Source of the DNA: Panax quinquefolius
Lineage: Eukaryota; Streptophyta; Magnoliopsida; Apiales; Araliaceae
Assembly: GCA_020205615.1 (NCBI GenBank)
Contig: JAINUW010000499.1
Location: 1,187,772 to 1,251,771, forward strand
Direction: 5' to 3'
DNA length: 64,000 bases
A model generated the notes under the pieces. It was given only the letters and a program-made list of their open reading frames with translations. It was not told the DNA's origin and did no database searches. Below, piece by piece: positions 33,440 to 42,679 of the stretch. The position numbers and the translations under genes were made by a program. Position 1 is the first letter of the stretch, and each line of letters opens with the position of its first letter.

Positions 33440-36400
33440 TGTAACGATCCGGAATTTCGAATTGTGTTACTAAATATTTATTGAATAATATAAATATATA
33501 TATGATGTGTCATTGTTGAATTGATGAAATAAATATTTTATTGATGTGATAGTTGTTGAATCTAAATTTATTAGATAATATTCTAAATTAAAGTAATTTA
33601 TAATTTAGAGAATTGTAGTATAACACGAGGTGTTATATTGTTGTTTTGATTTAATAATTTAGATGGTATATTAGATTATTAAATAAAGTTATAATGAAAA
33701 TTATAATTTTATGATATTTGCTAAAATGCTATATTTAATTAAAATATAGTATGTGATTAAATTAATGGGTTAATGTTGGATATGAAAATCTAAATAATTA
33801 ATATGTGATTATAAATTTTAAACTATAGTGTTTATTAAAATAAATTAAAAAGGGTTTAATTTAATTTTTGCCAAACAAGGCTTAATAGATTTATTCTTTA
33901 AAAATTTAAAGGGGTTTTGCCAAACAAAGCCTTATGGCTTTTGAATTTCTAATTTTTGAATTTAAATAAAATAAATAATATAAATAAAATAAATTAAATA
34001 ATAAATATAATATATTTATGCTATATACGTTATTTGTTGTAACTGATGAGGCTTATTATGGCCATATCGGTTTTGTATCTTTGTTATTACGCATACTGGC
34101 TATTAGTTGATTTATGCATTCTAGTTTCGCTAAATTTGAGAGTTCAAAGAGAATTGAGAGAAAGCTTGAGAGAAATTGAGAAGGATTGTCTGCAATTGCA
34201 AGGAATTATCACACTAGTTGAAGGTATTTTCCCTAATTATACATGAATATGCATATCAGAGTTTTTACGCCATAAACCTTCTAAGTCTGTGAATTCAATT
34301 TATAGAATTGTTGAAATGAATAACTGTTAATTGTGATTATAGATATTTATGAGGCTAGGGTTATGTGTAAAACAAGAAATTCATGATAATTTCATTGTCA
34401 GTAGTAGAAAATTTTGACAGTATATGTGTTCTTCATATGGCTTGAGTAATTTTCAATTATAGTGGCAAATTCGTATGTGAAACTGTAAATTTACGCTTGT
34501 ATATGGTAGTTCATTAACAAATGAGCATAATGTAATTTGAATGAGATGATTTGGCCATGTTTTGAAATCACAATGTTAATTTTTGGATGAATATCAAAAA
34601 TATTGAGTTTTATATGAAAAAATAAAATTTGAGAAATTACATTAGTATAATTGTTGTTAAGTTGTTCTATATTGATATATAAGTGAGGAAACATGTTGTA
34701 ATGGTGTTGTATCATTTGTATGTGTTAATTTTATTGTTTGGTGGGTGAAATTCTTGTTAGTTGGCTTAAGAAAAGTGTCGTAGCTCTGTTTTACAAAATT
34801 GGAATCATGTATTGTCGTGTGTACTTTGACCCCCGTAGCAAGGCGCCAATGCTCATATGTGACACGCTGAGTGAGCCAAGATAAAACTCATGGCTACAAT
34901 GCGCATAATGCCTAGTTTCGAACAATGAAGTCTGCTATCACGACTTTAGTCGTTCATTTTAGCTTAGCTTAAGGTTATGGTAATGTGTCCAACATGTTAC
35001 AACAAGGCTAAAACAGAGTTGTGTTATGTGGTTAGTGAATTCAAAGTGGTAAAAATAATTTATAAATTTTGAACGTATCATGTGATAACTTAGTTTATAC
35101 AATGAATGTTAGATAGGTGTTGTGATGTTAACACTTGGGGAATTCTGAAATATAAATGGTAGCATAAGACTTGTGCTAAGATGATAAGTTTAGCTAGAAA
35201 TGTACATGTTGTGTTATGTTAGCATATCTAATAGATAATGTGGTTCTAAACCAATGTGTAGGTGAACATGAGTTTAATATTGCAGCTTACGCTCGAGGCA
35301 AGTTTTCTAAACTTTATATTTACATTGAGCAAGTTTTCTAACTCTACATTTTCGTTGAGTTAGTTATATTATTACATTGTGTAACTTCATTCTTTTGGTT
35401 GGGCAAGTTTTCTAAACTTCTCTTCTTACATTAAGCAAGCCTTTTAACCTTACATTTATGTTGAGCTAGTCCTTACTTTAAAGTTTCATTAAACGAACTA
35501 TTGTAGTTTTAATCATGATTTGAACAATCTAGCTATGACATTATTTTGTTCAAACAAGTTTGAAGTCCAATATTTATTGATGCATTCTAACTTGTTTATT
35601 GTTAAACTAGTTTCTTTATTGTCATCCGGATATTATGAATGTAGCTTTCTTGAATTCTAATTTCAAATGTTGAATTATCTTTGTTCATTTACTTGACACG
35701 AGTCATTCTCATAATAAGTAAGCTTTATTTTCAGCTTGCTATTACTTAATGTTTATTCCATAATTCATAGTCCTAGCTTAATTTTATTCAAGCAAGATTT
35801 ATTGTCATTCAATACTTATACTTTGTAGTTGTTTCTAAGCATGAGTTCAAGGTATAGTTAGTTCGCTTACACTTATTCATTATTTTTATATTATGTTATT
35901 ATTGATCAACTGTTGTATTATCAAACACTATTGATTCAACTAGTCCTCTAGTTGATGTTCGTTAAACTTCAAATTACCCTTGAAAGCTTATCCAAACCAA
36001 ACTTTCTTTGGTGCGGACTTGTACTCCAAATACTGAGATGAACAACCATATTATTAGGGGATAATTTATGCTTAGCGTTGAAATGTTTGTGCACAATACA
36101 TTGTACGAAGGGCTGATCCCCCTAAGTACGAGGAGTCCTTATAGTCTTATGACTATTAAAGTTGGAGTTGAAAGATTACTCATAACTGTGGACATAGTTC
36201 ATGGTCTTATGACCCTCGGTTAGATATATTCCATATTTTGGATTTCAGTTTCTGATTATCATCATTAGAGTACTATTCAGTTTTGTTGAGCCTATTGTTG
36301 GCAGTTATTATTATTATTCTTTCGTTGATTCATTGTTATACCCAATGAGCAATTGTTTTGCTCACTCTTGCATATTTATATACTCATTGCAGCTAAAGTT

Positions 36401-36707
36401 GAGAAGGTATATGAGCCTTCAACTAGCAAAGGAAAGGAAAAAATGTACAAGTGATGCAGACTTGTAATGTTATTTATTGTGATGATGATAAACTTTTTAA
36501 TAATGATGTAATGTATTAACTTTATTTCCGCACTTGAATGTTGTTTAAAGGTTAGACAACCTGGGAAGATTTTATTTAATGATGTAACCCTATTTAAAGG
36601 GAGGATTATGGTTTACATATTATTTTATTTGGGTAGATAGTGTGAATACATGGATAGTGAGCACCAAATCTTGTGGGAATGAAGTACCTAGATTTAGGGG
36701 TGTCACA
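33440..36707 (+). repeat. 5' LTR of gypsy D
   Basis: 3268 bp from TGTAACGATCC to GTGTCACA, aligned with 42680-45276. The two copies are closely similar except for a strongly diverged GC-rich patch (34791-34919 versus 44033-44149). Confidence 0.9.
34046..34246 (+). other. Small conserved ORF in D LTR
   Basis: 66 codons: a hydrophobic N-terminus (AISVLYLCYYAYWLLVDLCI) followed by a charged helix-prone part (RVQRELRESLREIEKDCLQL). The 3' LTR copy (43287-43487) differs at three bases and one residue (N to S). It may only reflect the purine-rich leader after the LTR promoter; no family is recognised. Confidence 0.3.
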
Positions 36708-36710
36708 GGT

Positions 36711-36722
36711 TGGTATCAAAGC
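36711..36722 (+). other. Primer binding site of gypsy D
   Basis: TGGTATCAAAGC, three bases after the LTR end, a Met-tRNA-type site with A for G. Confidence 0.85.
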
Positions 36723-36916
36723 TTTAGGTTATGAACCTTAGGTGGGGGGAAAAGCCTTAGGAAGTAACCTTTGAAAAGATAGTGATGATGAACTCTTATC
36801 GAGTTATTAAAGAAGAAGTAATAAAATACTTATGTGCTTATGTGATTACAATTTATGTGCTCGTGAGTGTTGAGTAGTAGTGATTAGTAATTAAAACTTA
36901 AAAGTTGATTGACAGG

Positions 36917-37652
36917 ATGGCTAATATAGGAGGTTCCAGTCAGGCTAGAGAGGAGGAGCCTCGAGATATTCAGGTGATTTGGGAACAACCACTGCCACGG
37001 AAAAACAGTTCCGTTGGTCACAGTAGTTGAGCAGGAAAGAGTACCTGATGAGGAGGATGAGATAGAGACGGATGAGGAGGACCCTGTTGAGCTGCCACAG
37101 TCAGGGGATGAGGAGGACGAGGAAGAGGAGATTCTACTTAACTCGATTGCGGCCCATATGTACGACGAGGTGTATGACCACAATGTGGAACTTCAAGACA
37201 CCGTCGAGGAGTTACAGGAGATAGTAGCTGAACAACAGACCTTGATGGCACAGAAGGATGACGAGATCCAGGATCGAGAGGAACGTCTGAATAACGTTGA
37301 AGAGAAGCTTATCCACACAGAAAGGGAAAATGAGCAACTGATGGAGAAGATTCCAGAACTGGAGAATAAGCTGAAGGAGGAATCTACCAAGAGGGCAACA
37401 GCCGAAGACGCGTACAATGAAGCTTATCAACGAGCCGGAATGGCAGAGAGAGATGCACAAGCAAAGAGGATGAAGATGGAAGAGATGAACAACATATTCA
37501 ACACCGTGATCAATCGAGCTCAAGATAGAGTCATGTGTTATCCTATTCAGTTCGAGACGCTGCCATCGTACATTCTAGATCGCCGAACAATGACTCGAAT
37601 TATGGAAGAAGAGCGTCGTAAGGCTACACAGTATCTTAGTAGGACATTGTAA
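36917..37652 (+). CDS. Pre-gag acidic coiled-coil ORF of gypsy D (one frameshift)
   Basis: Between PBS and gag. An ATG frame starts at 36917 (MANIGGSSQAREEEPRD...) and stops at about 37030. The +1 frame is then open from 36978 to 37652, so a single-base shift near 36990-37015 separates the two parts. The second part has an acidic stretch (DEEDEIETDEEDP, DEEDEEEE), then about 100 residues with coiled-coil character (LQDTVEELQEIVAEQQ, RLNNVEEKL, NEQLMEKIPELENKL), and a basic, Tyr-containing C-terminus. It is the longest intact non-RT frame in D. I recognise no family. Extra ORFs before gag are known in Ogre/Tat-type gypsy elements, but the pol of D looks like Del/Tekay. Confidence 0.5.
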
Positions 37653-37946
37653 GGAATGTAATTGGTATATGATTTAGAAAATAAATGAAATGTAAATCCC
37701 GGGTATGATATAACCAATGGGATAGATGATGATGATGTTGTCCTGTAACTGTTATAGTCCAGGAAAGTAATGTAAATAGCAGTGATGCTATTGTTTTGAT
37801 GTTTTTTTAAAAAGATTATGAATGAATAAAAGTTATTGTTTTATTCAAAGTATTATGTGTTATGTGATAAAATTTTATGATGTGCAACTTAAGTATATAA
37901 TACTTAAAAGATTGAATAGAATCTAATGGATGTATTTTAACAGAAA
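37653..37946 (+). other. Leader between pre-gag ORF and gag, gypsy D
   Basis: AT-rich and non-coding. It ends in a splice-acceptor-like TTTTAACAG directly before the gag start at 37947, which might allow splicing over the pre-gag ORF (inference). Confidence 0.5.
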
Positions 37947-38215
37947 ATGCCTCCAACACGACAACCACCACGACAGAGAACCACTCAGGGAAAACAACAA
38001 CAACAATGTGGAAGGTAACCTAGTTTGACTAGTGGCGTTCATCGACGGTGTTTTGAGAATCAACCTTAGAACCAAGGTAGAACGTTTAAGGATTTCAAGG
38101 CGGTTGGACCACCAGAATTCTGTGGGTCCATGAATCCGGTTGAAGCACAGACCTGGATCATGGAAATAGAGAAGGTTTTCGATGTTGCTAGGGCAGGGGA
38201 TAACGTAAGATCGCT
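37947..38215 (+). pseudogene. gag: Gypsy D gag, N-terminal stub
   Basis: Starts MPPTRQPPRQRTTQG, a basic N-terminus usual for plant chromovirus gag. It stops after about 23 codons, then continues in other frames with FKDFKAVGPPEFCGSMNPVE and AQTWIMEIEKVFDVA, the start of the Retrotrans_gag domain. It ends where family-E LTR sequence begins near 38216. The ATYL..GEAxxWW block and the zinc knuckle are missing. Confidence 0.8.
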
Positions 38216-38726
38216 GCAATATTAAAGACGACGACTCAATCGTTGGTGGACCCCACAACGGAAGTATTGTCGTAGTTAGAAAATGACAAAATTATCTTTC
38301 TATAAAAATAACGGCAGAGGTGTTACCGTTAAAACTGTTGAACTACCCGGTAGTAAAAAGTACAAAGAAGAATGTCTGCATGGTTGCGTAAGTATAATAC
38401 AGTATTGATTATTGATGCTTACGTGAGAAGTCACTTAGCTATACTCAATTATTGCTACAATAATTGCTGCATCATATCTCTTATATTATTGATTCAATTA
38501 TTGTTACAGTATCATCTGTATAATATGTTGTATTATTAATTGAGACGACAAGTTATAAATGATTAATAATTGTTGAAAGATTAAATATGTGTTGATTAAA
38601 AATAAAATGATTTGTGGTAATATTTATTCAATCCTTGATGTATATAAAGAGTCATTATGAGGCGTTTGTAGTAAGTTTGATTATTTTATGGGGGCCATAT
38701 ATGTCATCATCTAAGAGTCTCTTCAC

Positions 38727-39022
38727 AATAGTATTTACCTTTGTGAATAGTAATTACCTTTGTGAATAGTAATTACCTTCGTCGATAGTATTTACCTTTG
38801 TGAATAGTAATTACCTTTGTGAATAGTAATTACCTTCGTCAATAGTATTTACCTTAAATCAATAGTATTTACCTTTGTGAATAGTAATTACCTTTGTGAA
38901 TAGTAATTACCTTCGTCAATAGTATTTACCTTCGTCAATAGTAATTACCTTCATTCAATAGTAATTACCTTCAATCGATAGTAATTACCTTCGTCAATAG
39001 TAATTACCCTTCGCAAATAGTA
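38727..39022. repeat. Minisatellite AATAGTAATTACCTTCGTC
   Basis: About 15 units of 18-20 bp, with two alternating variants (ending TTTGTG or TTCGTC). No such array is present at the equivalent place in the E LTRs at 46990-47100 or 63670-63730. Confidence 0.9.
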
Positions 39023-39168
39023 GTTGTCCCTTCAATATTACCAAGAGTTAAGCGCCTCTTGATGGTGTTCCAAGGTTAATTACCCCTTCATGAATAGTAG
39101 TTGTCTCTTCAATATTACCAAGAGTCATTTTGACCCTTCGTTAAGACCAAGAGCCACCCTCGCTTTTT

Positions 39169-39178
39169 CTATAAATAG
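39169..39178 (+). promoter_or_regulatory. TATA box of truncated family-E LTR
   Basis: CTATAAATAG about 150 bp after the minisatellite, followed by a GAGAGAGAAAC leader. Confidence 0.65.
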
Positions 39179-39544
39179 AAAGCTCATTCCTTCATTATTT
39201 TTTATTTAATTCATTGAAACTCTAGAGAGAGAAACTATAGAGAGAAAGAAGAAAAGTATTCTCGCTACTTCACTTTTCCAATATTCAGGTTCTTCTAAGG
39301 TAAGGGATATTATTTGTTGTACCCGTAAGGGTGTTATTCTTTCTTATTCATGAAGAGAACTTTTGTTATTCCATTCTTTATTATTACATTGGAATAACTC
39401 AGATATCGCCAGATACCCTATACTTGGTGAAATCCTCCGTTATTCCATTCTTTATTATTCATTGGAATAACTCAGTATCGCCAGACATACCCTATACATA
39501 ATCTGTGATACGTGGTTTACCCTATACTTGGTGACATTCTTCTA

Positions 39545-39735
39545 TTATTACATTGGAACATCACATGCGTGTGTTTTACACAGGACCGGTTAAAATCTTT
39601 ATCATTCTCATTGGAATATCCTATCCGTGTGTTTTACACCGGATCCGGGTTCCATCTTTATTATTATGTTGGAACATCCCGCTTGTGAATTTCACCCGAC
39701 CGGTTCCGTTATTTATTATTCGTTGGAATAACCTC
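39545..39735. repeat. ~60-bp tandem repeat in family-E LTR
   Basis: Three to four diverged units of the form TTGGAACATC...GTGTTTTACACCGG-ATC...TTTATTATT. Equivalent arrays are at 46370-46620 and 63010-63260 on the minus strand. Confidence 0.75.
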
Positions 39736-40803
39736 GCTTTGTCATGCGCTTCTATCGCATGCATGTTGATTTCTTTTGTTATTCCATTCTTTATTATACC
39801 CACTTGGTTAAAACTTTGACTTCTATACTCCATGAAATTAGTAGAATATCCTTGACAATTGTGTTTCATCCAGTATCTTTTCATGAAAATATTCTTCTGA
39901 TCATTCTTGAATTTTACTCTACAAAACAGTATTTTGTTGACAATTTGGACGTTAATAATTCCTAGATAAATTAATTCTTGAACTTGTTTTATTGAATTCT
40001 TATATCATTGTCATCATCCTCATGTTTGTATTATGTTGAAAGTTATCTTTGGCTTACGTGCATAGATGAACTTAGTATGATTATGACCATGGTTCATTCA
40101 GTATAATCATGGCTTGATATAAATGATGTGACAAAAGTCCTCGGTGGCTGTAATGCAAAATGATGGATAGTTTTTGGTATGATTATGACCGGGGGTGATT
40201 CGGTATAGTCATGACCATTGATAATTTGATGAAAATCCTTGGACCGTGGTAGTACAGGGATGATTAGATATTGTGGTTTATTCATTAAGCTGAGTCTTAG
40301 TGATAAAATTGAAGAAAACCTTTTAAAACCTAAAAGATAGTAGACTTTATTTTCTACTTGACTCTTTTAATAGATTCAGATATTCCGCTGCAGATTAAAC
40401 TGGTTGTCTATTGTATTTTATCGGTTTAACATTGTTGAAGACTATTGATAATTTATTACGCTTTATCTTAGTTATAATATTTCATTTGGGCTAGTTGAGC
40501 TCACCCTTTCTTTCACTTTATTCTCTTGAAATGAGAATATATTTGGGACGAGTTGGGGAACGGAGTAATGGTCCAGAGGATAGCATTAGTAGTCCTCACT
40601 ATTCTGTGAAATAGTGTGATAATAATTGTAATGAGGACTCCTTTTGAGTTTGTATAATATCTAGTAGACAATATTTGTATTCAAACTCACAGTTTAAGTC
40701 GTATTGTACACGACAGTTATATTAGTAAGTTGTATTTAAATTCTGTACCATGTAAGTGGCGACCCAAGATGGGTGACGTATACCTAATTTTGGGGGCGTC
40801 ACA

Positions 40804-41060
40804 ATGGTTGTGTTTGCACTAAAGATATGGAGACACTATCTCTATGGAGAGAAATGTGAGATCTACACAGACCATAAAAGTCTGAAGTATATTTTCACAT
40901 AGAAATACCTGAACATACGGCAAAGGAGATGGATGGAATTAATAAAGGATTACGATTATGAGATCTTTTATCATCCAGACAAAGCAAACGTGGTTGCAGA
41001 TGCCTTGAGTAGGAAAGGCAGAGAAAAATTGATGTTCTTAACTGATAAGGAGGAGCTCAT
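40804..41060 (+). pseudogene. rh: Gypsy D RNase H, C-terminal part
   Basis: Opens at [17 protein letters not shown], then [10 protein letters not shown] and YHPDKANVVADALSR, the end of the gypsy RNase H domain. One in-frame stop (TAG after KYIFT, near 40900) is present. The N-terminal half is missing because of the upstream deletion. Confidence 0.85.
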
Positions 41061-42570
41061 TTCAGTAATGGCAAGGCTAGAGTTGGAAATTAAATTTCCA
41101 GAAGAGTCCGATGAAAAATTATTCCAGATGAAAGCTAGACCAACTTTGGTGGACAAAGTGAAAAATGCTCAGCTACAAGATGAAGAATGCAAGAAAATAA
41201 AGGAAAGTGTGGCCGAGGGTAAAGCGAAGTATCAGGTTGATACTGAGGGAATGCTAAAATTCGAGGGACGAATTTGGGTTTCAACAGTACAGGATATTAA
41301 AGAAGACGTCTTGACCAAAGCTCATAGCTCAAGATACTCGGTTCATCCAGGAAGTACGAAAATGTATCAAGATTTACGGCGTCATTTCTGGTGGCCGAAC
41401 ATGAAAAGAGATGTTGCAGAATGTGTTGCAAAGTGTTTGACATGTTAGAAAGTGAAGGCCGAGCATCAACGACCAAGCGGATTACTTCAACCATTGGAAA
41501 TACCAGAATGGAAGTAGGAGCATATCACAATGGATTTTGTGGTAGGTCTTCCAACGACTCAGAAAGGATACGATGCGATATGGGTGATAGTGGACAGATT
41601 GACGAAATCTGCACACTTTTTACCAATAAAGATTAGATTTAATCTTGATCAACTGGCGAAGCTATACGTTAAGGAAATTATCTCAAGACATGGAGTTCCA
41701 GTGTCAATTGTATCAGACAGAGATCTGAGATTCACATCAAATTTCTAGAAGATACTACAAGAATGCATAGGAACGCAACTGAAGATAAGTACAACATATC
41801 ATCCGCAAACCGATGGGCAAAGCGAATGAACGATCCAGATGCTTGAAGATATTCTTAGAGCGTGCATCATGGATTTCAAAGGAAACTGGGATAATCATCT
41901 ACCATTGGTGGAATTTGCATACAAAAACAGTTACCACGCAAGTATTGGTATGCCACCGTACGAGGCGTTATACGGCAAAAAGTGAAGAACTCCACTATGC
42001 TGGGATGAAGTTGGAGAACGTCAACTGTTAGGCCCAGAACTGGTACAGCAGACCACTAAAGTTGTCAAACTCATCAGAGCAAGACTAGTAGCTGCTCAAG
42101 ATTGACAGAAAAAGTATGATGATCAACACAAACAAAGTCGTGAATTTGAAGCAGGAAGTTTCGTGTTCTTAAAAGTTTCTCCTTGGAAGGGAAATATTCT
42201 TTTTGGCAAGAAGGGAAAGCTCAGCCCAAGGTTTATTGGACCTTTCAAAATATTGCGAAGAGTCGGAAAGGTGGCTTACGAAGTAGCTTTACCTCCAGAA
42301 TTAGAGCATGTGCACAATGTTTTTCATATGTCGGTGTTGCGACCGTATAAACCCGATTACAAGCATGTGATAGAGTATGAACCGTTACAGTTCAGTAAAG
42401 ATTTATCTTATGAAGAAATTTCTATCCAGATAGTTGACAGGAAAGAACAAGTGCTCAGGAATAAAGTGATACCTTCTGTGAAGGTGATATGGAAAAACCA
42501 CAATGTCGAAGAGGCTATGTGGGAACTCAAAGCTGATATGATGAACAATTACCCTGAGTTTTTTGTTTAG
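41061..42570 (+). pseudogene. int: Gypsy D integrase and C-terminal region
   Basis: An HHCC zinc-binding block is readable: AHSSRYSVHPGSTK, then CVAKCLTC. The DDE core follows: the first D in MDFVVGLP, the second in SDRDLRF, and E in TDGQSE. After the core comes the GPFKILRRVGKVAYEVALPP / VHNVFHMSVLR domain, and a C-terminal VKVIWKNHNVEEAMWE segment typical of Del/Tekay-type chromoviruses. At least six in-frame stops occur, several explainable as CGA to TGA or TGG to TAG. The last 135 codons (42163-42570) are open. Confidence 0.88.
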
Positions 42571-42581
42571 TTTGTGTCTTC

Positions 42582-42617
42582 GATTTTGGGGACAAAATCT
42601 TTGTAAGTAGGGGAGAA
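42582..42617 (+). other. First pre-PPT hairpin and PPT copy of gypsy D
   Basis: GATTTTG-GGGA-CAAAATC (42582-42599), 7-bp perfect stem, then TTTGTAAGTAGGGGAGAA. It is followed by TGTGACGATT...GAATTGTG (42618-42644), a 27-bp stub resembling the LTR start TGTAACGATC...GAATTGTG. Confidence 0.8.
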
Positions 42618-42643
42618 TGTGACGATTTGATTGTTTGAATTGT

Positions 42644-42679
42644 GATTCTGGGGACAGAATCCTTGTAAGGAGGGAAGGA
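42644..42679 (+). other. Second pre-PPT hairpin and true PPT of gypsy D
   Basis: GATTCTG-GGGA-CAGAATC (42644-42661), 7-bp perfect stem, then CTTGT and the PPT AAGGAGGGAAGGA, abutting the 3' LTR start at 42680. Confidence 0.85.

Larger units (their letters stand above)
38216..40803 (+). mobile_element. 5'-truncated LTR of family E, inserted in gypsy D
   Basis: Homologous to the reverse complement of 45277-47693 but lacking the first ~170 bp. It ends GGGGGCGTCACA at 40803. Left flank is gag, right flank is RNase H, so no target duplication is expected: a deletion has removed the left LTR end together with the rest of gag, protease and RT of D. It carries its own minisatellite at 38727-39022, absent from the other E LTRs, and the ~60-bp repeats at 39545-39735. 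Confidence 0.8.

Noticed and set aside
37193..37523. Minus-strand Ser/Leu-rich ORFs
   Set aside because: Antisense shadows of the coiled-coil ORF at 37014-37652.
38727..39022. CRISPR-like array
   Set aside because: Units are 18-20 bp with no unique spacers, in a plant LTR; it is a minisatellite.
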